From: Burkholderia ambifaria | GTDB taxonomy: Bacteria > Pseudomonadota > Gammaproteobacteria > Burkholderiales > Burkholderiaceae | Direction of reading: 5' to 3' | Length of the DNA: 64,000 nucleotides | Assembly (NCBI RefSeq): GCF_001443045.1 | Contig: NZ_LKPJ01000013.1 | Span: forward strand, 1-64,000 | Shown: in pieces, positions 45,836-54,089 of the stretch | Numbering within the stretch: position 1 is the stretch's first letter | How the letters are laid out: every line of letters begins with the position of its first letter | Notes under the pieces: generated by a model | Seen by the model: only the letters and a program-made list of their open reading frames with translations | The model's database searches: none | Told to the model about the DNA's origin: nothing | Program-made: the position numbers and the translations under genes

Positions 45836-46711
45836 ATGCGGCTTATCACCGATCACGTCGCGCTCGCGCGCGATGACGTCTCTGCCGGCGTCCCCCTCGG
45901 CTTCGATCTCTACGATGCGGGCGGCGCCGCGCTGCTGCCCGCCGGCACCACGCTGCGCGATCCGGCGCAGCATGCATTCCTGTTCGATCACTTCCGGCCC
46001 GTCCGCAGGCGCGATGACGACGAGCCCGCCGCGCCGGCGCACGACACCGTGCTGGCCGCCACACGCATGGGACTGTCGGCCGGTGCCGCAATCGGCATCC
46101 GCCGGCGGGTCGGCGCGACCCGCGTGCTGCAGCGCTGCCGGTTGATCGGAGTCGGCGCATCGGGCGTGCTGTTCGTCGAACCGCAGCCATCGGTCGTGCT
46201 CGATTTCACCCGCGGCGACGACGTCGAGGCGGTCGCAATCGGCCGGTCGGCGGTGTCGCGCTTTGGTGCGACGGTCGAAGCGGTACAGGCCCCGGGCGGC
46301 GCGCCGTACATGGTGCTTTCGCCGCCGGGCTTCGTCGACCGGTTGCGCACGCGCGCGGAGCCGCGCGTGCCGGTACGGATCGCGGCCTGCTGCACGGGCG
46401 GGCCGGCGCAGGCCGACGGCATCGGGATCGTTCGCGATCTGAGCCTGAACGGATTGTCGATCGCGGTCGACCGGCCGCTCGCGGCGGCCGGCGAGCCTTT
46501 GAGCGTGCAGTTGCCGTACACGGACGGGGATCGCATCGCGTTACTGACGCTCGACGGCACGGTGCGCGCGGTGCACGCCGATCCGGCGACGCCGGGCTGG
46601 ACGCTTCACCACGCCGCTTTCAGCGAAATCGCCGCCGCCGACCGGATTCGCCTCAAGGCGCTGCTGTTCGACTTGTCGATCGGAGATGTGGAAGCCGATC
46701 AGGTTCGTTGA
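45836..46711 (+). CDS. PilZ-domain (YcgR-like) c-di-GMP receptor
   Basis: 291 residues from ATG 45836 (MRLITDHVAL). The N-terminal flagellar-brake-like domain is followed by a PilZ domain with the c-di-GMP motifs RAEPRVPVRI (RxxxR) and RDLSLNGLSIAV (DxSxxG). Such proteins link c-di-GMP level to motility or surface polysaccharide. It is close behind the PBP1A gene (about 80 bp) and may be co-transcribed, but the functions are not clearly related. Confidence 0.8.
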   Translation: MRLITDHVALARDDVSAGVPLGFDLYDAGGAALLPAGTTLRDPAQHAFLFDHFRPVRRRDDDEPAAPAHDTVLAATRMGLSAGAAIGIRRRVGATRVLQRCRLIGVGASGVLFVEPQPSVVLDFTRGDDVEAVAIGRSAVSRFGATVEAVQAPGGAPYMVLSPPGFVDRLRTRAEPRVPVRIAACCTGGPAQADGIGIVRDLSLNGLSIAVDRPLAAAGEPLSVQLPYTDGDRIALLTLDGTVRAVHADPATPGWTLHHAAFSEIAAADRIRLKALLFDLSIGDVEADQVR

Positions 46712-47030
46712 TACGCGGTCGCCGTTTCACATCGGGCAAACGCGACCGCCGCGGGGCGGCTCTCGAGGATCCGGTGGATCTGTTCGCCCAGGCGGTACAT
46801 GCCGATCGCGCCGCTGCCTTGTGGGTGCCTATTGGGTGCCTATTGGGTGCGAACGCAACCACAATCATCTGATGATTGGGCGGAAGGCATGGCAATTGTG
46901 CGGAATTCGGTCAACAGTGAATTCGCGATTTAAGTATTTACCCTGATAGCCGCGCCGCCTAGACTTTTACTCATGCGCAACGACTACCGAGTCCGAAGCG
47001 CCTGACAAAACAATCTGGAGGTAACGCATC
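46712..47030. other. Intergenic region with an 11-bp tandem repeat
   Basis: 319 bp between the PilZ and DUF4148 genes. The part near 46725-46820 read on the minus strand gives a peptide with protein-like character (MYRLGEQIHRILESR) but no start or complete gene; it could be a gene remnant. An AT-rich stretch at 46910-46985, with TATTTACCC and TAGACT, probably carries the DUF4148 promoter. AGGTAACG precedes the start at 47031. Confidence 0.45.
46822..46850. repeat. 11-bp tandem repeat
   Basis: 2.6 copies of TGGGTGCCTAT, perfect. It lies in the upstream region of the DUF4148 gene, about 180 bp before its start. A slippage-prone site; influence on expression is unknown. Confidence 0.75.
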
Positions 47031-47360
47031 ATGAAATCGCTGATCAAGGCAGTTGCACTAGCCGCTCTGGTGGCCGCACCGGTCGTCTCGTTCGCCCAAT
47101 CGAACCAGCAGCCGCTCACGCGCGCACAAGTGCGTGCCGAGCTGGTCCAGCTCGAGAAGGCCGGCTACAACCCGAACGACTGGATGAACTATCCGGAAAA
47201 CATCCAGGCCGCACAGGCAAAGATCGCCGCGGCACAGAACACCGGCGCACAGGCCGACGCAACGGGTTACGGCGCGAACCCGATCGCGACGTCGCAGTCG
47301 GGCCTGCGCGTGACGGTACCGGCCGCAGCCGACCGTTCGTCGGTGTACTTCGGCCACTAA
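47031..47360 (+). CDS. DUF4148-type small secreted protein
   Basis: 109 residues: Sec signal (MKSLIKAVALAALVAAPVVSFA), the core LTRAQVRAELVQLEKAGYNPNDWMNYPENIQAAQAKIAA and the tail SSVYFGH. It is a paralogue of the gene at 19940 (same spacing, GYNP and NYPE motifs). GGAGGTAACGC lies upstream of ATG 47031. A strong terminator follows, consistent with high expression as a single gene. Function unknown. Confidence 0.88.
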   Translation: MKSLIKAVALAALVAAPVVSFAQSNQQPLTRAQVRAELVQLEKAGYNPNDWMNYPENIQAAQAKIAAAQNTGAQADATGYGANPIATSQSGLRVTVPAAADRSSVYFGH

Positions 47361-47404
47361 GCCGTTCGCAGTGCGGCCTCCTGGCCGCCGGCGAGACCGT
47401 AGCG

Positions 47405-47440
47405 AAAAGCCCGCGCTCGATGTCGAGTGCGGGCTTTTTT
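47405..47440 (+). terminator. Rho-independent terminator after the DUF4148 gene
   Basis: The arms AAAAGCCCGCGCTCGA and TCGAGTGCGGGCTTTT (one mismatch) are followed by T6. It is 45 bp past the stop. Confidence 0.88.
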
Positions 47441-47640
47441 GCATCCGCGGCAAGCGTCGCGCCGGCTGACAATCCGCCGCGTGTGCGCTAGCATCGCGGT
47501 CGGCCTCGCACGCTGCGGCAGCCGCGGCGAAAGGGGTAGCGCCGGCTGGTCTGCGACGCCGCGCGCCGAGGCGCGGCGGCAAGCCAGACACCACGTTCCT
47601 CGAATCAACGAAAAATCAACGAAAACAAACAGGAGCATCC

Positions 47641-48045
47641 ATGCGTGTCTCGACCGGTCTGCTGTGCGCGCTGGCGCTGACGGCAAACGTTGTCCATGCG
47701 CAGGCGAATTGTGCGGATGCGACGAATCAGGCAACGATGACGGCGTGTGCCGACCGCGCGTACAAGAAATCCGACGCGGAACTGAACCGCACCTACCAGG
47801 CCGTCACCGCGCGCCTGCACGATGCGAAGCCGCTCGCGGAGAAACTCGTGAATGCGCAGCGCGCGTGGATCGCCTACCGCGATGCCGAATGCAACTTCTC
47901 CAGCGCGAACGCCGAAGGCGGCAGCGTGTACCCGATGGTCGTGTCGACCTGCCTCGACGATCTGACCAAGACGCGCAACGAGACGCTGAAGGGCTATCTG
48001 TCCTGCGAGGAAGGCGATCTCGCGTGCCCGGTGCCGGCGAAGTAA
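47641..48045 (+). CDS. LprI-family (DUF1311) lysozyme-inhibitor-like secreted protein
   Basis: 134 residues with a Sec signal (MRVSTGLLCALALTANVVHA). The four-Cys LprI/DUF1311 pattern is NCADATNQATMTACADRAYKKSDAELNRTYQ, then AQRAWIAYRDAECNF and a final CLDDLTKTRNETLKGYL. Family members are periplasmic or surface proteins, some of which inhibit lysozyme. AGGAGCATCC precedes ATG 47641. Probably monocistronic. Confidence 0.85.
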   Translation: MRVSTGLLCALALTANVVHAQANCADATNQATMTACADRAYKKSDAELNRTYQAVTARLHDAKPLAEKLVNAQRAWIAYRDAECNFSSANAEGGSVYPMVVSTCLDDLTKTRNETLKGYLSCEEGDLACPVPAK

Positions 48046-48093
48046 CGGCCGCGTAGCGCGCCGGCAGCCGGCACGGTTCGCCGGTCCGGTCGC

Positions 48094-48741
48094 CTAGACG
48101 TCGTCCGTTTCGTCGAGCAGCTTGTGCCGCATCGCGTAGCGAACCAGCGCCGCTTCGTGCGGCATCTGCATCTTTTCCAGGATCCGGGTCTTGTAGGTGC
48201 TGACCGTCTTTGCGCTCACGCACAGTGCCTGCGCGATCTCGGTCAGCGTCTGTCCGGCGGCGATCCGGCGGAACACGTCGAACTCGCGATCGGATAGCCG
48301 CTGGTGCGGCAGCGTCTCGGCCGGCTCGTTCAGGCTCTGCGCGAACTGTTCGGCCATCGCGAGGCTGACGTAGACGCCGCCCGACGCAACCTTGGTCACC
48401 GCGCCGACCAGCTCGGCACTCGCGCTTTCTTTAGTCAGATAGCCCGATGCACCGGCGCGGAACGCGCGCACCGCGTATTGCTGTTCCGCGTGCATGGTCA
48501 GCACGAGCACGCGCAGCGCGGGCTTCTCGTCCTTGATCTGCTTGATCAGCTCGACGCCGTTGCGGCCCGGCATCGACAGGTCGAGCACCAGCACCTGCGC
48601 GGGCGTCGAACGTACGAGCGCGATCGTCGACGGGCCGTCGCACGCTTCGCCGGCCACTTCGAATCCGGTGGCGTTCTGGAGGATATGCCGCAGACCGTCG
48701 CGCACGAGCGTATGGTCGTCGGCGATGAGCACCTTGATCAT
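48094..48741 (-). CDS. NarL/FixJ-type response regulator
   Basis: 215 residues: a receiver (LIADDHTLVRDGLRHIL, phospho-Asp in VLDLSMPGRNG, Thr in VLTMHAE, Lys in GYLTKES) and a LuxR-type HTH (LSDREFDVFRRIAAGQTLTEIAQALCVSAKTVSTYKTRILEKM). It is translationally coupled (ATGA overlap) to the sensor kinase at 48738, its certain partner. The pair is divergent from a universal stress protein gene with an FNR-type promoter. Confidence 0.92.
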   Translation of the reverse strand: MIKVLIADDHTLVRDGLRHILQNATGFEVAGEACDGPSTIALVRSTPAQVLVLDLSMPGRNGVELIKQIKDEKPALRVLVLTMHAEQQYAVRAFRAGASGYLTKESASAELVGAVTKVASGGVYVSLAMAEQFAQSLNEPAETLPHQRLSDREFDVFRRIAAGQTLTEIAQALCVSAKTVSTYKTRILEKMQMPHEAALVRYAMRHKLLDETDDV

Positions 48742-50861
48742 GTGAGGGTGGTTTCCTGTTGAACGGTGCCGAGCGGGAACGCGACGGTGATCGAGAAGCC
48801 GCGCGCGAGCGCGGTGTCGATCGTCACGCTGCCGCCCAGCATGTGTGCGCGTTCGCGAATGCCGATCAGGCCGAACGATTTGTCCTCGTGGACGGCGCCG
48901 CCCGGTGCCGCGCCGCGGCCGTTGTCCGCCACGCGCAGCACGCAGAAGCCTTCCTCGATGTCGAGTCGCAACGTGACGCGCGTCGCGTCCGCATGGCGCG
49001 CGACGTTCGTCAGCGCTTCCTGGACGATCCGGAACAGCGTGGTCGCGCCCGTGCTGGTGAACGTGAGCCCGCCGGTTTCGATTTGGCGTTCGACGTCGAT
49101 GCCGTAGCGGTTCGTGAAGTCGTTCGCCAACCACTCGATCGCGGGCACGAGGCCGAGATCGTCGAGCATCACGGGGCGCAGGTCCGCCGCGATGCGCCGC
49201 ACCGACGCGACGGTCGCGTCGATCAGCCGGCGCATGCCCTGCAGGTGCGACAGCACGCCGACGTCGGGTTGCGCATGGTCCGGCGCGCGCAGTTGCTGCT
49301 CGACGACCGACAGGTCCATCTTCAGTGCGGTCAGTTGCTGGCCCAGGTCGTCGTGCAGTTCGCGCGCGATGCGGGTCTTTTCCTCTTCGCGCACGTTCTG
49401 CAGGTTCGCCGACAGTTCGCGCAGTTCCTCGCGAGACTGCTTCAGCGCATTCTCGGCGCGCTGCCGCTCGGTGATGTCGCGCAGCATCACCGTATAGAGC
49501 TTGCCCGATGCATCGCGGATCTGCGAGATCGACGCTTCGATCGGGAATTCCTCGCCGTTGCCGCGCAGCCCGAACAACACGCGCTGGCGGCCCATCTGCC
49601 GCTCGGACACGCCCGTCACGCCGAACTGGTCGACGTGCTTCGCATGCGCGGCGCGAAACCGCTCGGGGATGAAGCGCGACAGCGGCGCGCCGATCGCCTC
49701 CATCGCCGATACGCCGAATACCTGTTCGGCCATTGGGTTGAAGATCACGACCGTCTGCTTCTCGTCGATCGTGATGATCGCTTCCATCGACGAGCGGATG
49801 ATGCCCATCATCCGCGCCTCGTTCAGGATGCCGCGGCTGCTGGCGCCGGTATCGACGTTGCCGGCGCGCCCACGCAGCAGGGCGTGGACGAGTGCCGCGA
49901 ACGCGAACGACGCGATCAGCCCGGCGGCGAGCACGGTGCCAGCCGCGCGCTGCGCGCCGGTCGCGCTCGGGCGGCCGTCCGCGGAATAGGCGAGCGTCAG
50001 CACGGTGCCACCGAAATTCAACTGGTCGGAGCGCCGCATCAGGTCGGGCGACGCGGAGGCCTCGTCGGTCGTCGTCTCGGCACTCGCGATTGGGTGCGGA
50101 TCGTCGCCGGCGCTCATCCGCAGGTCGAGCCCGCGTTCCGTGTCGAGCGCGCGCTCGACCAGGCGACTCGGGCTCACTTGCGCGAACAGCACGCCGTCGG
50201 CACCGGCTTCGTGGAGGCCGGCCGTCGTGACGGCCGTGTGCGGCGAAGCCGTCGCGGGCAGGAACAGCGTGAGGGTGCGCGTATCGCGGGACGTATCGTC
50301 GTTGGCAGGATGGATGCCGAGTGCGACATCGCCGGTGTGCAGCGCGCGTGCCAGTGGTACCTGATCGGATGCGCCGAAATGCACGGCGGCTGCGCTCGAC
50401 ACCGGCGCACTGAGCGCCGCCACCGCGAGCGGGCCGGCCGGCATCGGCGCGCTGCCGGCGAGGGCGCTGCGTGTCGCGGGCGACAGCGGCGCATAGCCGA
50501 GCTGCCGGATCGGCGAACGTCCGCTGTCGAGGTCGAGCGTATCGGCGTATCGGCGCCATTGTTCCGGCGTCATCTGCGGCGCGAGCACGAACGCGCCGCG
50601 TGTGCTTTCGAGCACGGCGACGCCGGCTTGCAGCTCGTGGCGCAACATCGCCGTCACGTGCGCCGTGCGGCGTTCGAAGCGCGAATGGACGGCGCCTTGC
50701 CACTGCCCGCGAACGAGCAGCGCGACGCCGAGCGACAGCGCCGCGCCGGCGAACAGCGCAACGACGCCGGCCGCGAGCGGCTGGCGTAACATGGTCTGGA
50801 GGCGCGTGGGCCCTCGGGCGTCACGCGACGGGGTTCCACTGGCGGTCATTCGATCGGCCAT
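48738..50861 (-). CDS. CHASE-PAS sensor histidine kinase (HisKA_3 type)
   Basis: 707 residues from ATG 50861 (MADRMTASG). A first membrane helix (LAAGVVALFAGAALSLGVALLV), a periplasmic CHASE-like domain (LRHELQAGVAVLESTRGAFVLAPQMTPEQW), a second helix (AAGLIASFAFAALVHALL), a PAS/PAC unit (MEAIITIDEKQTVVIFNP) and HisKA_3 with the phospho-His in RIARELHDDLGQQLTALKMDL. The ATPase has NVARHADATRV and DNGRGAAPGG. Its stop overlaps the regulator start by 4 bp. The signal is unknown; the location beside stress protein genes suggests an energy or oxygen cue. Confidence 0.9.
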   Translation of the reverse strand: MADRMTASGTPSRDARGPTRLQTMLRQPLAAGVVALFAGAALSLGVALLVRGQWQGAVHSRFERRTAHVTAMLRHELQAGVAVLESTRGAFVLAPQMTPEQWRRYADTLDLDSGRSPIRQLGYAPLSPATRSALAGSAPMPAGPLAVAALSAPVSSAAAVHFGASDQVPLARALHTGDVALGIHPANDDTSRDTRTLTLFLPATASPHTAVTTAGLHEAGADGVLFAQVSPSRLVERALDTERGLDLRMSAGDDPHPIASAETTTDEASASPDLMRRSDQLNFGGTVLTLAYSADGRPSATGAQRAAGTVLAAGLIASFAFAALVHALLRGRAGNVDTGASSRGILNEARMMGIIRSSMEAIITIDEKQTVVIFNPMAEQVFGVSAMEAIGAPLSRFIPERFRAAHAKHVDQFGVTGVSERQMGRQRVLFGLRGNGEEFPIEASISQIRDASGKLYTVMLRDITERQRAENALKQSREELRELSANLQNVREEEKTRIARELHDDLGQQLTALKMDLSVVEQQLRAPDHAQPDVGVLSHLQGMRRLIDATVASVRRIAADLRPVMLDDLGLVPAIEWLANDFTNRYGIDVERQIETGGLTFTSTGATTLFRIVQEALTNVARHADATRVTLRLDIEEGFCVLRVADNGRGAAPGGAVHEDKSFGLIGIRERAHMLGGSVTIDTALARGFSITVAFPLGTVQQETTLT

Positions 50862-51038
50862 TCTGGTGTCGGGGTGGCCCGTGGCGCTCGGGCAGCGCGG
50901 CAAAACCGGGAAAAACTCGCACCGGCCGCGTGCGATGTCTATTTTCAAGATGAAATTGTGCGCGTTTTACACGTTTTTTGTAATAGGGTCAGCTAAAAAT
51001 GCGATAGCCGGGCGGTGCAGCGGGCGTTCCGGCGACGT

Positions 51039-51079
51039 TTGACGCGCGTCAACCGGCGCGTCGGCACGTGGGGCAGACT
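51039..51079 (+). promoter_or_regulatory. FNR-type promoter (box TTGAC-GCGC-GTCAA and -10 CAGACT)
   Basis: A perfect inverted repeat at 51039-51052, 21 bp to CAGACT (51074-51079). The hexamer is weak, but the spacing equals that at 36234 and 53928. It is upstream of the universal stress protein gene at 51169, in the gap shared with the sensor kinase gene. Confidence 0.7.
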
Positions 51080-51168
51080 GTTCGGCAGGCGAGCCGGCAT
51101 CGGGCCGGCTTGCGGTGACGGGCGCGTCGTTGCGCGATGCGCGGCGCGTGCCCGGTCGGAGGGCGGAC

Positions 51169-51639
51169 ATGTACAAGCGGATTTTCGTCGGGCTCGACGG
51201 CAGCCCGAGCGCGCGTCTCGCGCTGAACGAGGCGATTCGGATCGCGGCGGCATCCGGCGGCGAGGTCACGTGCGCGTATGTCGTCGAGCACCGGCCGCAA
51301 CTCGTCGACGTCGATGCGGGCTTTGCGGCCGAACGCGACGGCGACGCGGCGGCAGCCGATGCGGCGACGCCCGTGCTCGACGACGCGAAAGCGGTGCTCG
51401 CGCAGCAGCATGTGCCGGGCACCGTGCGCGCGCTCGACGCGTACGGCGAGGACGTCGCCGTGGTGCTGATGCGCACGGCGGCCGAGGCCGGCGCCGATCT
51501 GATCGTGATGGGGACGAGCGGGCGGCACGGCTTGCGCCGGCTGCTGCTCGGCAGTGTCGCGGAATCGCTGCTGCGCGCGGCCGACCGGCCCGTGCTGCTG
51601 GTGAGGCACGACGAGCCGGCCGCGGCGGCAACCGCGTGA
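51169..51639 (+). CDS. Universal stress protein (single UspA domain)
   Basis: 156 residues from ATG 51169 with GGAGGG upstream. N-terminal MYKRIFVGLDGSPSARLALNEAIRIA and the ATP-binding signature GTSGRHGLRRLLLGSVAES (G-x2-G-x9-G-S). ATP-binding Usp proteins support survival in hypoxia and stationary phase. Directly preceded by an FNR-type promoter, consistent with low-oxygen induction. Confidence 0.9.
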   Translation: MYKRIFVGLDGSPSARLALNEAIRIAAASGGEVTCAYVVEHRPQLVDVDAGFAAERDGDAAAADAATPVLDDAKAVLAQQHVPGTVRALDAYGEDVAVVLMRTAAEAGADLIVMGTSGRHGLRRLLLGSVAESLLRAADRPVLLVRHDEPAAAATA

Positions 51640-51998
51640 CGGGGCGGCGCGGCGCCGACACGTGAGCGTTCGCGGGCAGGGCGCTGATGCGCGGATGCCG
51701 GCGTGGTGGTGAATGCAGCGATGCGTCCGATGCATCGATCGACGTATCGATGTATCGCGTATGCATCGTCCGGCACGGGCGTGATCGTGCCGCGCCGGTT
51801 GCATCGTCGCCCGCACTTCTGGCAGCATCGAACGGTGTTCGCTTCATCGGCGCGCGCTGCGTTGCGCGCGCGATCCAGTCGCCGCGTGCATGGCCGCGGC
51901 GATCGACGCAGCGGCACGCGACGGCGGCCGATCGCATTTCCGATCGGCCGTGCCGTGCGTCGCGTGCCCGGTTTCCTACTTTACCGACGTCATCCGCC
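51640..51998. other. Intergenic region with direct CGATGCATCGA-type repeats
   Basis: 359 bp after the stress protein gene. The part 51715-51775 is packed with GATGC/ATGCATCG/ATCGATG words in both orientations and is low in complexity. No gene is supported; plus-strand frames lack ribosome sites until the cupin gene at 51999. Confidence 0.45.
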
Positions 51999-52505
51999 AT
52001 GCCGATCTCTGCCGCCGACCTGATTCACCAGTTCGATCTTCAGCCGCATCCCGAAGGCGGCTATTTCCGGGAAACCTACCGCGCGGCCGATACCGTCGTG
52101 CGTCCGGCCGACGGCGCGCAGCGCGCAGCGTCGACCGCGATCTACTACCTGCTGTGCGACGGTGCGTATTCGTCGTGGCACCGGATCCGCTCCGACGAGG
52201 TCTGGCATTTCTACGCGGGCGATCCGCTCGAGGTGTGGGTGCTCGACGAGCACGACGGCCTGACGATCCACCGGCTCGGCAACCCGCTCACGCATCCGGG
52301 CACCGTGTTCCAGGCCGTCGTGCCGGCCGGACGCTGGTTCGGCGCGCGCTGCGCGTCGCCGGAGCATGTCGCGCTCGTCGGCTGCACGGTTGCGCCGGGG
52401 TTCGAGTTCGCGGAATTCGAGCTCGCGGACGCGACGGCACTCGCCGCCGCGTTTCCCGAGTACGCGGAATACGTCGCGGGGCTCGCGCAGCGCCCCGACG
52501 CGTGA
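51999..52505 (+). CDS. Cupin_5 (DUF985) family protein
   Basis: 168 residues. It begins ADLIHQFDLQPHPEGGYFRETYRA and contains AIYYLLCDGAYSSWHRIRSDEVWHFYAGDPLEVWVLDEH and FQAVVPAGRWFGARC. This is the full pattern of the DUF985 cupin group (RmlC-like). Function unknown. ATG 51999 has no strong ribosome site but is the only start that keeps the whole family N-terminus. Confidence 0.88.
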   Translation: MPISAADLIHQFDLQPHPEGGYFRETYRAADTVVRPADGAQRAASTAIYYLLCDGAYSSWHRIRSDEVWHFYAGDPLEVWVLDEHDGLTIHRLGNPLTHPGTVFQAVVPAGRWFGARCASPEHVALVGCTVAPGFEFAEFELADATALAAAFPEYAEYVAGLAQRPDA

Positions 52506-52650
52506 GCGTGCCGGCTGCCTCCGACGGCAGCCGTTCAGTACGGTCCCGGCCAAACCCGTTTAGAATGCACCGTGGTGCAGGATCGGCTGCGGACGTGCCG
52601 CGGCGATCGCTGCCAGCCGTACCGATGGCCGCCCCCGTCGCACGGTCCGC

Positions 52651-53700
52651 ATGTCTTCCAGGAGCGCCGCCGTGTGGCACTTTCCCATTGCGATTCCCTC
52701 GTCGCTCGGCCCGTGGGCCGTGTTCGCGAGCGTACTGATCACGCAGCTCGGCGTGCCGGTCCCGGCCGTGCCGATGCTGATTCTCGGCGGTACGATGGCG
52801 GCGATGGGGCAGGCGTCCTGGGCAAGCATGTTCGCGGCGGCGATCGGCGCGACGATGCTGGCCGATTCGCTGTGGTTCTTCATGGGCCGCACGCGCGGCC
52901 GGCGCTTGCTGAATGGGCTCGTGCGCTTCTCGCTGTCGCTCGACACGACGCTGCGCTTCGCGCGTAATGTATTCGAAAGATACGGCGCGCCGCTGCTCGT
53001 CCTCTCCAAATTCCTGCCGGGCCTCGGCCTCGTGTCGGCACCGCTGCTCGGCACGACCGCGATCGGCATCGGCGTGTTCCTGTTCTGGGATCTGGCCGGC
53101 GCGTCGTTGTGGGCCGCGTTCTGGCTCATCGGCGGTGCGGCCGTGCATGACCAGATCGTCCAGTTCGTGCTGTGGGTGCGCGCGAGCGGCGGCACGATCC
53201 TCGACGCGTTCCTCGCGATCTTCATCACGTTCCTGCTGTACCGCTGGGTGCGCCGCGTGCAGTTCCGCCGCTATCTCGCGCAGGTGCGCATCTCGCCGCC
53301 GCAACTTGTCGAGATGATGACGTCGAACGAACCGCCACTGATCTTCGATGTGCGGCCGCGCGCGATCCGCGAACGCGAACCGTACCGGATCGCCGGCGCC
53401 GTGCCGGTCGATCTCGATTCGCCTGACCTGCTCGATCCGGCGCTGCTGCAGCGGCCGATCGTCGTGTATTGCGTGTGTCCGAACGAGGCCACCGCGAAAC
53501 GCCTGATCGCGAAGATGCAGCGCAAGAAGATGCTGCACAACATCAAGGCGCTGAAGGGCGGGCTCGACGCGTGGGAGAAGCACGGTTATCCGGTCGAACC
53601 GATGCCGACCGATCTCGACGCGTCGCGGTATTTCGTGCGGCCGGACCACGGCACCGCGCTCGGCGGCGAATATACGGTGCGGGCGACGTTGTCCAAATAA
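52651..53700 (+). CDS. DedA-rhodanese fusion protein
   Basis: 349 residues. The first about 200 are a DedA/SNARE-associated membrane domain: QLGVPVPAVPMLILGGTMAAMG, MGRTRGRRLLN, FERYGAPLLVLSKFLPGLGLVSAPLLG, with about five membrane segments. The last about 120 are a cytoplasmic rhodanese domain with IFDVRPRAIREREPYRIAGA and the active-site loop VVYCVCPNEATAKRL (Cys about 274). The fusion suggests sulfur transfer at the membrane. It is single in its transcription unit, within the stress-gene cluster. Confidence 0.87.
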   Translation: MSSRSAAVWHFPIAIPSSLGPWAVFASVLITQLGVPVPAVPMLILGGTMAAMGQASWASMFAAAIGATMLADSLWFFMGRTRGRRLLNGLVRFSLSLDTTLRFARNVFERYGAPLLVLSKFLPGLGLVSAPLLGTTAIGIGVFLFWDLAGASLWAAFWLIGGAAVHDQIVQFVLWVRASGGTILDAFLAIFITFLLYRWVRRVQFRRYLAQVRISPPQLVEMMTSNEPPLIFDVRPRAIREREPYRIAGAVPVDLDSPDLLDPALLQRPIVVYCVCPNEATAKRLIAKMQRKKMLHNIKALKGGLDAWEKHGYPVEPMPTDLDASRYFVRPDHGTALGGEYTVRATLSK

Positions 53701-53927
53701 ATCGTGCGCGGAATGCCGCGCACGTCCCGATTCCGCGGTCGATTTCACGCTTCTCATTCGCGCGAAAATCGGCTGGCGCGAAACACCTCTGATTATTCTT
53801 AGAATTCCGCCTGCATATTGCGCGCGTTTGATTACGCACATTCGACGCGCGTTCGTTCGTGCCGAAGGCGATTGATCCCGTCGTCGCCCGCCACACGCAC
53901 AGCCGCGTCGCACGGCCTGCGCGGGTA

Positions 53928-53968
53928 TTGATCACGATCATGCACGCGCGGGCCGAACGTCATATGCT
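53928..53968 (+). promoter_or_regulatory. FNR-type promoter (box TTGAT-CACG-ATCAT and -10 TATGCT)
   Basis: The box (53928-53941) matches TTGAT-N4-ATCAA in 13 of 14 positions counting the spacer. 21 bp further is TATGCT (53963-53968), the same hexamer and spacing as at 36234. It lies upstream of the tandem universal stress protein gene at 54090. Confidence 0.75.
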
Positions 53969-54089
53969 GTTTGAATCGCTTGTCCGCGCTTCGCGTGACC
54001 ATCCGCCGATCCCTGCGACCGCGCCGTCCGTCCGCCGCGTGCCGCTGCCGCGCGAAGCTCCGGTCGTCGTCCGCAAGGAGGCCTTCGCC

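Noticed and set aside
46725..46822. Minus-strand gene fragment with MYRLGEQIHRILESR
   Set aside because: Protein-like for about 35 residues only, with no start codon, ribosome site or recognisable family; noted as a possible remnant in the intergenic entry.
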